Of a stretch of DNA of 52,452 bases, positions 23,981 to 33,211 are shown one piece after another. Both the position numbers and the translations under genes were made by a program. The number at the start of each line of letters is the position of its first letter. The stretch's first letter is position 1. The notes under the pieces were generated by a model. It was not told the DNA's origin and made no database searches. It saw nothing but the letters and a program-made list of their open reading frames with translations. The DNA comes from Caballeronia arationis (GTDB lineage: Bacteria; Pseudomonadota; Gammaproteobacteria; Burkholderiales; Burkholderiaceae): positions 1 through 52,452 of the forward strand of contig NZ_FCOG02000045.1 of the NCBI RefSeq assembly GCF_001544975.2, read 5' to 3'.

Positions 23981-24556
23981 TCATGCCAAAGCCGAGAAAT
24001 ACTTCTCGTCCGGCACGACACCAGTGGCGATGAAAATGCGGTTCGTATGGTTGAACCACGACGCGGTCTCGATCGCTTCGAGGATGTCGGCGTCGTCGAG
24101 GCCGAGGCTGCGCAGGCGGTCGAAGTCCTTGGTGCTGATCGCGCGCGGCGACGTGGTGATGATTTCGGCGATTTCGGCGAGCGCGAGCTGGCGCGGCGAC
24201 AGGTCCGCGAGGTGATAATCGAGCGCGATGCGGCGCGCCTGCACGCGGTCGCGCAACGCCTCGCCGAGCGCATGCGCGTGATGAATCGCGCACAGCCCGC
24301 AGCCGTTCGTGCGCGACACGATGACCGCGATCAACTCGCGCTCGTCGATCGGCAGCCGCCCATCCGTGGCGCTGAAGAGCTTCTCGAAGTATTGCGTGAA
24401 GCGGCGCGCCGTATCGGGATTCAGCGACAGCGCGCGGATCCAGTTGTCGCCGCCGTGCTGCTCGATCAGTTGCCGGAGGTCGCCGCTCAACGTGTCGAGT
24501 TCCGGAACGTCGAGCCGGCCGGTCACATGCGCCTCCGTGCTCAGGACTTCTGCCAT
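23981..24556 (-). CDS. AhpD/carboxymuconolactone decarboxylase-like protein, first copy
   Basis: A 191-aa CMD-domain protein with the redox motif C-G-L-C-A-I-H-H (about residues 86-93), in which C-x-x-C and the following His are the AhpD-type active site. LIEQHGGDNWIRALSLNPDT precedes it, and EAIETASWFNHTNRIF closes the fold. The ATG at 24556 with GAGG nearby is chosen; an in-frame start at 24676 would enter the divergent promoter region. Likely a peroxidase-related or thiol-disulfide protein. A divergently transcribed paralogue starts at 24765. Confidence 0.75.
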   Translation of the reverse strand: MAEVLSTEAHVTGRLDVPELDTLSGDLRQLIEQHGGDNWIRALSLNPDTARRFTQYFEKLFSATDGRLPIDERELIAVIVSRTNGCGLCAIHHAHALGEALRDRVQARRIALDYHLADLSPRQLALAEIAEIITTSPRAISTKDFDRLRSLGLDDADILEAIETASWFNHTNRIFIATGVVPDEKYFSALA

Positions 24557-24674
24557 GTCGCATTCCTCGCCTGAAGGGGTGAAGAGAAGCTGCAGCCCAT
24601 TATGCGCAGCGCTCGCGCCGGCGATCCAATATCGATTTGCGATTTGCAATTCATCCAGCGCGATGTCGCTGAAC

Positions 24675-24699
24675 ATCGATTAGCTTATGAGAAATCGAT
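24675..24699. promoter_or_regulatory. T-N11-A inverted repeat between two divergent AhpD-like genes
   Basis: ATCGATT (24675-24681) and AATCGAT (24693-24699) form a perfect 7-bp inverted repeat separated by exactly 11 bp, the classic LysR-family operator geometry. It lies 119 bp before the minus-strand start and 66 bp before the plus-strand start, well placed to control both. Confidence 0.55.
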
Positions 24700-24764
24700 C
24701 ATTCCGCGCACCGGCGCGTGCGCTAACTTGGAGGTCCGAACCTTGGCGTCAGGAGAACCACACA

Positions 24765-25409
24765 ATGTCCACGCTCGCACCGTCCGATCCGTTCGCCGAA
24801 CATCTGAATGCACACGATGCCGATGCGCAAAGGGAACCGCTCTCGCGCTTCGGCGTGCCCGACGAGACGCGCCTGCCGCCGCATGTCGCGTCGATCCACG
24901 CGAAATTTCGCCGCCAGTATGGCTTCGTGCCGAACTGGCTTGCGGCACACTCGGTCAATCCCGATACCGCCTATCGGCTCGTCACGTTCTACGAGCATCT
25001 GTTCGATCCGCACCGCAGCCATCTGACTGCCGCGGAGCGGGAACTGATCGCGGTGGTCACATCGGCTGCGAACGAGTGCAGCTACTGCGTGTTCAACCAC
25101 ACGCAGGCGCTCGCGAACGTACTGGGCGATACGGTGCGCGCGCAGCGCATCGCACAGGGCTTTCGTCATGTGCGCCTGTCGGTGAAGGAGGCTGCGCTCG
25201 CGGAAATCTCGGAGCGTCTCACGCGCGAGCCGGGCGGCATTCGCGAGGAAGATCTTCAATCGCTGCGCTCGATCGGCTTCACGCAGCAAGCCGTCACCGA
25301 GGTGCTGGAGATATCGGCGTTCTTCAATTACGCCAATCGGTTGACGATCGCGCTGAACGTGGTGCCGGACGATCAGTTTTTTGCTGGCAGGGATCTCAGG
25401 CGCGCGTGA
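24765..25409 (+). CDS. AhpD/carboxymuconolactone decarboxylase-like protein, second copy
   Basis: A 214-aa CMD-domain protein homologous to the divergent neighbour. Landmarks are KFRRQYGFVPNWLAAHSVNPDTA, LTAAERELIAVVTSAANECSYC and the active-site motif C-S-Y-C-V-F-N-H. The ending is ISAFFNYANRLTIALNVVPDD. The AGGAG upstream of the ATG at 24765 fixes the start; the frame is open 26 codons further. Paired AhpD-like proteins are common in sulfonate/sulfone gene islands of Burkholderiaceae and may protect flavin oxygenases from peroxide (inference). Confidence 0.75.
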   Translation: MSTLAPSDPFAEHLNAHDADAQREPLSRFGVPDETRLPPHVASIHAKFRRQYGFVPNWLAAHSVNPDTAYRLVTFYEHLFDPHRSHLTAAERELIAVVTSAANECSYCVFNHTQALANVLGDTVRAQRIAQGFRHVRLSVKEAALAEISERLTREPGGIREEDLQSLRSIGFTQQAVTEVLEISAFFNYANRLTIALNVVPDDQFFAGRDLRRA

Positions 25410-25479
25410 AGCCGGGTGCCCGTTTCAGCGCGTTCTTGCAAGTTGCAGTACCTTGGCGCGATCCGCCACTCGTTCATCA

Positions 25480-25990
25480 ACCGACGCGATGCCACACGCC
25501 CGACAACTCCACCTCGGCGCGTTCAACACGCCATGGACGCGTTGAAGCGCAGTCATAGCGCGACATCTTTCGAGCCCGTTCACGCTGCTTTCCGATCACG
25601 AGAATGACGGCGAGAATGCCTTCGCTCTCGGCGGCGGACACATCGTCGATTTGCGTCGTGAAATTCGAATTTACGAAGATGCCCTTGCGGCCCGTTTCCG
25701 GATGCGCGCGCACGACCGGATGCAAGGCCCGGTGAAACCTCTTGCCGGTATCGTCGATGCCGCGCACGCGGTTGCGTTGCCGATAGGTCGGATCGCCGTC
25801 GTGCGTAGCGGTCAGTCCTCCGGACTTTTGCGCGCGACCACGAATGCGGACGATGCCGCTATTGGGCCGACGAGCGTGCATTGCTGGAACAGCGTATCGC
25901 CGGGCTTGCATCGTTCGGCTCGGCGTACGGCGGGAGCGTGGGCGAAAGCCGGCTGTGCCTGCGCCACGACCGTCTGACGGCCTGCAATAC
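25480..25990 (-). pseudogene. TauD-family dioxygenase relic
   Basis: On the minus strand the block HPVVRAHPETGRKGIFVNSN, continuing F-T-T-Q-I, is the conserved region of TauD-like 2-oxoglutarate dioxygenases; compare the intact copy at 33212, which has HPVVRTHPETGRRALFVSE. Short matches to HNE-x-F-L-Q and PGDTLF appear further upstream in other frames, and no frame carries a whole enzyme. The relic is therefore frameshifted and truncated. The remaining sequence up to 26091 shows no other gene. Confidence 0.6.
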
Positions 25991-26091
25991 ATTGCAGAAA
26001 AGCTTCGTTGTGGAACCGTTCCCGGAGGCCTAGGTTTGAAGCAATCGGCCAGCCGCCCCGGACACGGCCTGAATCTGCACGGAGCGAAACC

Positions 26092-26922
26092 ATGAGCGAT
26101 GTCGTGGTCGAACAATCAGTCGAAGTCGAGGCCGCACTCAACTATCTCGTGCCGACGGGCGTCAAGCCGACCGCGTACGCTTACGATCCGCCGCCCGGCG
26201 TGCCGCGCCGCACCGGTGAATATCGCACGCACGCGGTGACGATTTCGAATGCGCGGCTGCGGCCGCCGCCGGGCGGTCTGTCGCTCGACAGAAACGGTTT
26301 CGAGCTGCATCGCGAGGCGAGCACACTGTCCGATTTCTCGGACGATGCCGCCATTCGTTCGGTTTACTATGCGCAATCCGAGCGACTGCTGAAGCAGTGG
26401 ACCGGCGCGAAGCGCGTCGTCATCTTCGATCACACGCTGCGCGACGGCAGTGCTGCGCGCGCGAACGGTGTAAGGGAGCCGGTGCATCTGATCCACAACG
26501 ATCAGACCTTCGTTTCGGGGCCGCGCCGCGTGCGCGATCATCTTCCCGCCGACGAAGCCACGCGACTGCTGCAAGGGCGCTTCGCAATCGTCAACCTGTG
26601 GCGGCCGGTGGCCGAGGTGGTCGAGTCCTCGCCGCTCGCGCTGTGCGACTCGCGCAGCATCGATGGGCGCGATATTGTCGCGCAGGACTTCATCTATCCG
26701 ACGATGACCGGCGAAACCTATGCCTTCGTCCACAATCCGCGGCATCGCTGGTACTACTTTCCGCTGATGTCGCCCGACGAGGCGCTGCTCATCAAGATTT
26801 ATGACTCGGCGGGCGATGGCATCGCGCGTCTCACCGCGCACACCGCCTTCGACGATCCGGCTTCGCCGCCCGACGCGCGGCCGCGCCGCAGCATCGAACT
26901 GCGCACCTTGCTGTTCTTCTGA
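26092..26922 (+). CDS. CmcJ/NvfI-type non-haem oxidoreductase
   Basis: A 276-aa protein resembling the CmcJ/AsaB/NvfI group (also annotated GA4-desaturase-like), proposed Fe(II)/2-oxoglutarate-type oxidoreductases. Typical stretches are VVIFDHTLRDGS, VHLIHNDQT (putative metal-binding H-N-D), RFAIVNLWRPV and RHRWYYFPLMSPDEALLIKIYDS, then RSIELRTLLFF at the end. The ATG at 26092 follows GGAG at a good distance. These proteins are best known from secondary metabolism; presence inside a sulfur-scavenging island suggests an oxidative step on an organosulfur substrate, but this is a guess. Confidence 0.7.
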   Translation: MSDVVVEQSVEVEAALNYLVPTGVKPTAYAYDPPPGVPRRTGEYRTHAVTISNARLRPPPGGLSLDRNGFELHREASTLSDFSDDAAIRSVYYAQSERLLKQWTGAKRVVIFDHTLRDGSAARANGVREPVHLIHNDQTFVSGPRRVRDHLPADEATRLLQGRFAIVNLWRPVAEVVESSPLALCDSRSIDGRDIVAQDFIYPTMTGETYAFVHNPRHRWYYFPLMSPDEALLIKIYDSAGDGIARLTAHTAFDDPASPPDARPRRSIELRTLLFF

Positions 26923-27078
26923 AGCCCACGCGGTGAACGCTGCTGGACCCGGGGCTTGTCCTCGCGCGCTCCAAATGCCGATATGGCAATTCCTTATCGA
27001 TAGAAATTGGATCGCCGTGAGCGCGCCCGGCATTAGCATGAGCATCCTTCCTACTCTGCCTTACGGTTCATTCAAGCG

Positions 27079-28137
27079 ATGTCCAAACTTCCCCGCTTCG
27101 GCGTCTGGGCGCTCGTGCATGGCAGCCGCGCGGCGCTGCAGGATCCCGCGGAGCCTTACGACGCCTCGTGGACGCGCAACAAGGCGCTCGTGCTAGAGGC
27201 CGAACGCCTCGGGTACGACTCCGTGCTTGTCGCCCAGCATACGATCAATCCGCACGATCCCTCGCTCGATCAGCTTGAAGCGTGGACAGCGTCGGCGGCA
27301 CTGGCGGCGCTCACCTCGCGCATCGAGATCATCACCGCCATCAAGCCTTATCTCTATCATCCGGTCGTGCTCGCGAAGATGGCGCAGCAGATCGAGCACA
27401 TCAGCGGCGGGCGCTTCGCGATCAACCTCGTGAACGCGTGGAATCGTCCGGAGCTCGAACGCGCGGGCATCGGCTTTGCCGAGCATGACGAGCGCTATGT
27501 GTATGGCCGTGAGTGGATCTCGGTCGTCGAGGCCTTGCTGCGCGGCGAAGCCGTCAGGCATCGCGGCGATCACTTCCGTATCGATGACTATCAGCTGCGT
27601 CCCGCCGATCCGTTTCGCGCGCGTCCGCGCATCTATGTCGGCGGCGAATCGGAGCCGGCGCGCTCGCTCGTGGCGGCGCATGGCGACGTGTGGTTCATCA
27701 ACGGCCAGCCGCACGACGACGTGGCCGCCCTGATCGCCGATGTCGCCGCCCGCGCGCGTCCGGCCGCGCGCGAGGCCTTGCGCTTCGGCCTGTCGGCTTT
27801 TGTGATCGCACGCGAAACGCAGGATGAAGCGCGTGCTCATCTCGGACATCTCTTCGCGCTGGCGGAACTCGACAAGCCGCTGCGCGAACAGCAGGAGGCC
27901 AATACCGATCCGAAGGCGGTGATGCACCAGACCTTCGCGCGCTCGGCGCGGGTCGGGTCGAACGGCGGTACGGCTGCGGATCTCGTCGGCGATTACGATA
28001 CGGTCGCGCGGCGTATCGTGGACTTTCATCGGGCAGGCATCGAACTGTTCATGCTGCAGTTCCAGCCGTTCGAGGCCGACATGGGCCGTTTCGCGCAGGA
28101 GGTAATGCCGCGCGTGCGCCGTCTGCTGGGCAGCTGA
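27079..28137 (+). CDS. Luciferase-like (LLM) FMNH2-dependent monooxygenase, SfnG/SsuD type
   Basis: A 352-aa (alpha/beta)8-barrel monooxygenase. FGVWALVHGSRAAL at the N terminus, then AERLGYDSVLVAQHTINPHD and IEIITAIKPYLYHPVVLAKM. The block ISGGRFAINLVNAWNRPE and DERYVYGREW fit the SsuD/SfnG group that cleaves sulfonates or sulfones with reduced flavin. No ribosome-binding site is obvious before the ATG. The flavin reductase partner is not in the window. The 156-bp gap upstream includes an imperfect AATT...AATT dyad around 26988-27008. Dimethylsulfone or an alkanesulfonate is the likely substrate class. Confidence 0.82.
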   Translation: MSKLPRFGVWALVHGSRAALQDPAEPYDASWTRNKALVLEAERLGYDSVLVAQHTINPHDPSLDQLEAWTASAALAALTSRIEIITAIKPYLYHPVVLAKMAQQIEHISGGRFAINLVNAWNRPELERAGIGFAEHDERYVYGREWISVVEALLRGEAVRHRGDHFRIDDYQLRPADPFRARPRIYVGGESEPARSLVAAHGDVWFINGQPHDDVAALIADVAARARPAAREALRFGLSAFVIARETQDEARAHLGHLFALAELDKPLREQQEANTDPKAVMHQTFARSARVGSNGGTAADLVGDYDTVARRIVDFHRAGIELFMLQFQPFEADMGRFAQEVMPRVRRLLGS

Positions 28138-28164
28138 GCACGCGCGTCACATCGGCGTTCGAAG

Positions 28165-28198
28165 GTCCGCTCGCCGCTGCAGCCGCGCGCGAGCGGAC
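28165..28198. terminator. Bidirectional hairpin between convergent genes
   Basis: GTCCGCTCGC (28165-28174) and GCGAGCGGAC (28189-28198) form a perfect 10-bp stem between the LLM gene and the convergent flavoprotein pseudogene. The U-tract is poor. Confidence 0.5.
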
Positions 28199-28211
28199 AC
28201 GTTACGCACTT

Positions 28212-29452
28212 TCAGAAGAACGCGCCCGTGGGCGGCAGTTGCCCAGTCAGCAGGTGTTGCCCGAGGAGACGCTCCTTGTAGAGTCGCGGATTGTGCGAGG
28301 CGATCACCTTGATGTTGCGCCAGTGCCGGTCCAGCGCGCCGACGCGTGAGACGACCGAGCCCGAGCCGAGATCGATCAGCCAGCTCGCGATCTGCGGGGC
28401 GAGATCGTCGATCACGACTTTGGCTTCGGAGGCTGCGAGGGTGGCGGCGAGCGTGGTCTCGTATTCGTCGCGCGTGCCGTGGGCATCCCATACGCGTTGC
28501 AAGGCGCCGACCGCGCGGTCCGCAGTCGCCTCGACGCTCGCCGCGTACGCGCGAATACGGCCGAGCAGCGATTGCAGCACGGGTTCATCGGCGGGATGGG
28601 CGGCTTCGCCGTGATAGAAGTTGCGCCCGCGCGCGCGCAGCACGTCCACGGCGTCCAGCGCCACCCGCCGCACGATGCCCGCGATGCAGTTGGTCAGATA
28701 GACCTGATGGAAGGTGTAGCCCCAGGGCGCCGCTTCGTCGGACCTCGGCGGGTCCGTCGGGTAGAGATGCGCGGCAGGCACCGTTACGTCGCGAAAACGC
28801 GCCGTGCCCGAGCCTGTCAGACGCTGGCCGAAACCTTGCCAGTCATCGTCATCGCTTATGCCCTCGCCGCGATCGAGCACGTATTGCACCGTGCGGCCAT
28901 GCGGCTCTCCACGGCGAGGCCGATGAACGCGTCGTTGTACAGATTGCCCGTCGCGTACACCTTGTCGCCCGAGCCGACGTAGACATCGCGAGACGCGTCC
29001 CATTGGAGCCGGCTCAGCACCTTGGTCGGGCGCGCACCGGCCGCCGTCACTTCGCTTTCGACGAAGCTCAGACCGATGGTCTTCTTCTGCCCGGCGAGTT
29101 CCAGCACGCGCGCATGAAAGGGATGCTCGCGCCGTCTGAGCGCAGCTTCCACTTGCCACAGATGATTGCGGAACGCATGGGCGATGTTCGAATCCGCCGC
29201 GGCCACATCGCGCGCCACGAGGAGCAATTCGCGCAGCGACACGCCCCTCCCGCCTGCATCGGCGGGAAGACGCAGCGCGCCGAAGCCGAGCGCCTTGAGA
29301 CTTGCGATCTCCTCATACGGGAGGCGATGCGCTCGTTCGCGCTCCGCGGCGGTCGCGGCGACCTCGTCGATGATCTGCGCGAAACCGAGGGTTGCCGACA
29401 GTGGCGACACGAGCGCGGGCCCGGCGCTCGCGAGGTGGGTGAACTCAGACAT
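28212..29452 (-). pseudogene. Acyl-CoA dehydrogenase-fold flavoprotein (DszC-like), frameshifted
   Basis: The N-terminal half (ATG 29452) reads well up to YNDAFIGLAVES and then runs into a stop at about 28856. The C-terminal half, one frame over, continues with GRTVQYVLDRGEG, a FRDVTVPA strand, and the helical domain ending LLTGQLPPTGAFF at 28212. The break is at about 28900-28915, a single small indel. Together the pieces make a ~413-aa DszC/SfnB-like monooxygenase that follows an ABC cassette on the same strand. Either a recent inactivation or a sequencing error. The paralogue at 22762 is intact. Confidence 0.75.
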
Positions 29453-29471
29453 GATCTCGCGTTTCCTCGAA

Positions 29472-30476
29472 TCAGACCTTGATGGTGTAATCCGCGACCT
29501 TGATGCGCGAATTGATGATCTTGCGTTCCGCGAGCCAGTCGGCGGCGCGTTGAAACTGCGCGATGAAAGCAGCGTCGCCGGGCTCGTGGAACTGATTCAC
29601 GCGCTTGAGGCTCGAGAGATAGTCGCGCACCTGGTCCGGATACTTGCCTTCGCGTTGCACGAGAAGCTCGGCGTCGGCGGAATGCGCGGACTGCCAGGCG
29701 CCTTCGACGTAGTACGCATCGATCACCGCGCGGACCAGCTCGGAGTTCTCTTCGGTGAACTTCCGACGCGTCACGAGCGAGCTGTAGTCGATCAGGAAAT
29801 CCAGATCGCGGCCTTCGTTGAAGATTTCCTTCGCGTCATTCGAGAAGCGCGAGATGTCCACGCCCGGCGACCACATCGACCAAGCTTCGACCTTGCCTTG
29901 CGCGAAAGCCGGCGCGGCATCGGGCGGATTCAGATAGATGAACTGGACCTGGTCGCGATCGACGCGATGCTTTTCCAGCGCCGCGATAAGCAGGAATTCG
30001 CCGAGCCCCGAACGGTTGACGGCGACCTTGCGGCCCGCCAGATCGGCAACCGAATTGATGCCGCTCGACTTCTTCGCGATGATGGCCGTCGAGCGGGGTG
30101 AATAGATGTCGAACGCGTTGAAGACGATCGGCGAGCCGGCGAGCATGGCGGCCAGCGCGGGTGTCGTCGATCCCCAGAAGCCGAAGTCGGCGCTGCCGCC
30201 GACCACGGCCTGAATCGAGGGCGCATGGTTCGGAAAGGGGCCGATCCATTCGACGTTGATGCCTTTGGCGGCGAGCGTCTTCTCGAACACTCCGCGTTGT
30301 TTGGCGATGTCGGGCAGGCTGCCGTAGCCCCAGCCGAGGCGCACCGTGTCGGTTTTGCGCGTGAGCTTGCGCGGCTCGGCCGCCTGCGCGAGGAAAAGTC
30401 CGCTGGCGGCTACGCCGGCCAGCAGGCCACCCGCCGCGCGTAACAAGTGGCGACGGGTCAGCGAAGAATCAGTCAT
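29472..30476 (-). CDS. Sulfonate-type ABC transporter binding protein (cassette 2)
   Basis: A 334-aa SsuA-type periplasmic protein. The N terminus (SLTRRHLLRAAGG, then a hydrophobic stretch) resembles a twin-arginine signal. The mature part has VRLGWGYGSLPDIAKQRGVF, FGFWGSTTPALAAMLAG and GRKVAVNRSGLGEFLL. The start at 30476 overlaps the end of the ATPase gene by 8 bp. Operon order on the minus strand is permease, ATPase, binding protein, flavoprotein. Confidence 0.82.
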   Translation of the reverse strand: MTDSSLTRRHLLRAAGGLLAGVAASGLFLAQAAEPRKLTRKTDTVRLGWGYGSLPDIAKQRGVFEKTLAAKGINVEWIGPFPNHAPSIQAVVGGSADFGFWGSTTPALAAMLAGSPIVFNAFDIYSPRSTAIIAKKSSGINSVADLAGRKVAVNRSGLGEFLLIAALEKHRVDRDQVQFIYLNPPDAAPAFAQGKVEAWSMWSPGVDISRFSNDAKEIFNEGRDLDFLIDYSSLVTRRKFTEENSELVRAVIDAYYVEGAWQSAHSADAELLVQREGKYPDQVRDYLSSLKRVNQFHEPGDAAFIAQFQRAADWLAERKIINSRIKVADYTIKV

Positions 30477-31254
30477 CCTTTGAGGTCCTTCTGGTTGTGC
30501 GGGAAAGAAGTCGGTGTGACCGGACGCCCAGTTCCGCGAGCAGGGTGGGCCGCAGTGCCTGCGGCGCGTGGTCTTTGGGCTGGAAGGCAGCCGCGATGCG
30601 TCCGGCGCGCATCACGAGAATCCTGTCTGCGAGTGTGAGCGCTTCGTCGACGTCATGCGTCACGATCAGCACGCCGGGTTGATGGAGCGCGATGAGTTCC
30701 TTGACGAGGCCGTGCATCCTGATGCGAGTGAGTGCATCGAGCGCCGCGAACGGCTCGTCGAGCAGCAGCAGCGCGGGATCGTGAATGAGTGCCCGCGCCA
30801 ACGCCACCCGCTGCGCTTGACCGCCCGACAGATTGCGTGGCCAGTCGTCCTCACGGCCGGCGAGTCCGACTTCGGCCAGCGCGCGCGCCGCGCCGTGGCG
30901 GCCGACCGTGTTTTCGTGACCGAGCGCGACGTTTTGCCATAACGTCTCCCAAGGCAGTAGGCGAGGCTCCTGGAACACGACGGAAGGGCGCTCCGGCGCG
31001 CGTATCTTTCCCGCGTCGCGCAAATCGAGCCTCGCCAGCGCGCGCAGCAGCGTGGTCTTGCCGCATCCGCTTTCACCCAGCAGCGCGACGAATTCGCCCT
31101 TGTGGATGTCGAGGTCTAGCGCATCGATGACGACACGGCTGCCGTAGCGCCGTTGCAGTCCACGCACCGATACGGCGGGTGCCAATGGGCTGACGCGCGC
31201 GTCGGTGCGCGATTCGGCCGCCTCATCGCGGGGCGGGGCGATGCTCTGCGTCAC
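30469..31254 (-). CDS. ssuB: Sulfonate-type ABC transporter ATP-binding protein (cassette 2)
   Basis: A 261-aa ATPase with Walker A GESGCGKTT, Q-loop VVFQEPRLLPWETLWQNVALG, signature LSGGQAQRVALARAL, Walker B LLLLDEPFAALDALTR and H-loop IVTHDVDEA. The GTG at 31254 overlaps the permease TGA, fixing the start; the open frame upstream lies within the permease gene. The LLPWETLWQNV stretch and gene order suggest SsuB. Confidence 0.82.
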   Translation of the reverse strand: MTQSIAPPRDEAAESRTDARVSPLAPAVSVRGLQRRYGSRVVIDALDLDIHKGEFVALLGESGCGKTTLLRALARLDLRDAGKIRAPERPSVVFQEPRLLPWETLWQNVALGHENTVGRHGAARALAEVGLAGREDDWPRNLSGGQAQRVALARALIHDPALLLLDEPFAALDALTRIRMHGLVKELIALHQPGVLIVTHDVDEALTLADRILVMRAGRIAAAFQPKDHAPQALRPTLLAELGVRSHRLLSRTTRRTSKDD

Positions 31255-32089
31255 TTGCGCGCTCCTTTGGCATAGTTCGCGTGCCACGAAAGGAAGCGGG
31301 CTTCGAGCAGGCGCACGAGCGCGTCCGCGACGACGCCGATGATCGCGTAGATGATCACGGTAAGCAGGATGACGTTCGTGTTCAAGAATTCGCGGGCATC
31401 CATTGCGAGAAAGCCGATGCCCTTCGTCGTCGCGAGCGTCTCTGCGATGACCAGTGCGAGCCACACGTGGGCGAGCGCATAGCGCACGCCTGTCAGAATG
31501 GAAGGCATTGCGCCGGGGAGAATGATTCGCCGCACGATCGCGATTCGGTCCATGCCGATCACGCGGGCGAGTTCCATCAGCTTCGGATCGATCTGCCGGA
31601 TGCGAGCATGGTGTTGATGTAGATCGGGAAGAGCACAGCGAGCGCAACCAGGAAAATCTTCGCGACTTCGCCGACGCCGAGCCAGACGATCACGAGCGGC
31701 AGCATAGCCAGAAAGGGAATCGCGCGCACCATCTGGATCGAGCGGTCGAATAGCGCCTGCGCAAGCGGCGAGAAGCCGACGACGACGCCCAATGCGAGCC
31801 CGATGATTCCACCGATGATGAAGCCTCCCGCAGCACGCAGCAGCGAGACGCCGAGATGAACGAAGAGCTCGCCGTTTCTTCCGAGGTTCACGGCGGTTTC
31901 GAAGACGCTGCTCGGGGCCGGGAGCACCTGCGGCGCGATCAGCCCGATGCGCGACGCGGCTTCCCATAACAGTATGACGATCGCGGGGATGGCCCATGAG
32001 AGCCATCGATAGAGCACGACTCTCGAAATGCCTGCACGGGACGCATGCGCAGCCACATAGCTGTTGCGGGTTGAAGTCAGGTCAGCCAT
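31251..32089 (-). pseudogene. Sulfonate-type ABC transporter permease (cassette 2), frameshifted
   Basis: The ATG at 32089 (with GGAA upstream) opens an SsuC-like frame with good transmembrane helices down to LFPIYINTMLA, then reads out of frame to a stop at about 31577. One frame over the sequence goes on with IRQIDPKLMELARVIGMDR and the complete EAA loop and last helices to the TGA at 31251. The join lies near 31600-31608, where related genes read INTMLGIRQIDP: a one-base loss explains it. Without this permease the cassette cannot work, although ATPase and binding protein are intact. The lesion must be recent or be a read error. Confidence 0.78.
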
Positions 32090-32382
32090 TTCATTTCCGT
32101 AGCATCCTTGAAGAATAGGCGCTCCGATGAAGAGCGGAAGCGCCGCATCGCCGCGCGGCGGGAGCGCGTGGCCGGTGCAGAAAGACGTCATCGCCCAAAT
32201 GTGCCCGAAGCGTCGAGCAGACACTCCGCGATCACTCGCCGCTTCGATGCGCCACCGCGTTACATGGCAATCGAAAATTTTGCGCGAGTCGCGAAGACGA
32301 GCGCTTTATTAAAAGCTGCAAGGTAGCGCGACGACAAACGTTTTATTGTTCTTTGCTTTTTCAGTCTTGACGCCCGGCGATC

Positions 32383-32560
32383 ATGTATGTCGGCAAGCTC
32401 GATGTGCTGCTGTCGGACGAGCCCTTCGTCGCACTCCAGGCTCAAACGCGCGACGCCTCGCAGGACGACCTGCTGCGCATCGGGAAGAGCACCGGCACGA
32501 TGGTCATCCTCGTCAGGCATTCGATCGACGAGGCCATCTATCTGGGGCAGGGCGTGTTCG
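32383..32560 (+). pseudogene. Remnant of a sulfonate ABC transporter ATPase
   Basis: LDVLLSDEPFVALQAQTRDA corresponds to the Walker B/D-loop segment LLMDEPFGALDAQTRDA, and the following HSIDEAIYLGQGV to the H-loop region. Only about 60 residues survive, with several substitutions (M to S, G to V, D to Q). Walker A and the signature motif are absent. Confidence 0.6.
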
Positions 32561-32604
32561 AGAGCTCGGCGCACGGCGTGGCGTCCTCGCGGATCTTTTC
32601 GCTG

Positions 32605-32808
32605 GTACCGAGCTGGGAATCGCCATCTTGCGATGCTCGTCACGCGTGCGTCCGTCGATGAGCGCGAGCGGACAGCCGCCGCGTTCCGCGCGCCATCGCT
32701 GCAACTGTTCGGCGCTCACGCTCGGCGTTCCGTAATCGTGCTCGACCAGTTCGCTGAATGTCTTCGACGGCACGTTGACGCCGCGAAACAGTGTGAAGCC
32801 GAGCGATC
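32605..32808 (-). pseudogene. Remnant of a rhodanese-type protein
   Basis: On the minus strand LGFTLFRGVNVPSKTFSELV, then EHDYGTPSVSAEQLQRW and ALIDGRTRDEHRKMAIP, matches the N-terminal part of a rhodanese-like protein of Burkholderiales. The sequence ends at the fusion point with the plus-strand ATPase remnant, and a TGA lies just upstream. It marks a rearrangement junction at about 32560-32610. The flanking stretches 32090-32382 and 32809-33211 show no gene I can support. Confidence 0.5.
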
Positions 32809-33211
32809 GTCACAACCATAGATGGCCGATGCCGCCCGTTTTTCAGCGAGCGTACTTTCTATAGCACATGAGATTCGTTCCCTGCGAGGCGCACTTTTTT
32901 TATGCTGGCAAATCCCGAGTTCTCTCCACGTGCCGAGGCATCGATGTGAATGTTCCGTTGAACCGCTTCCTTCTTTTGCTGGTGTTCTTCTTCGCGTCCC
33001 GCCGCCTGCTGAATCCGGCAACGCGGGCGATGGGACGGCACCCGAGATAAACCGGCAGCGTTTCATCATCTGGGACGAACTGCGTTCACACGCGGCTCGC
33101 GGGTGTTCTTTGCTTATCGAAAACGATGCTATGGGTATCGCAAATACTTGTTTGGCGCTTCGCTGGCGGCCCGGTAAATTGTGCGACCGTTCCCTGATCT
33201 CATCGACTTTC

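Noticed and set aside
31577..31620. Programmed ribosomal frameshifting in the permease
   Set aside because: There is no slippery heptamer or stimulatory structure visible at the junction, and permeases of this type are not known to use it; a one-base loss is simpler.
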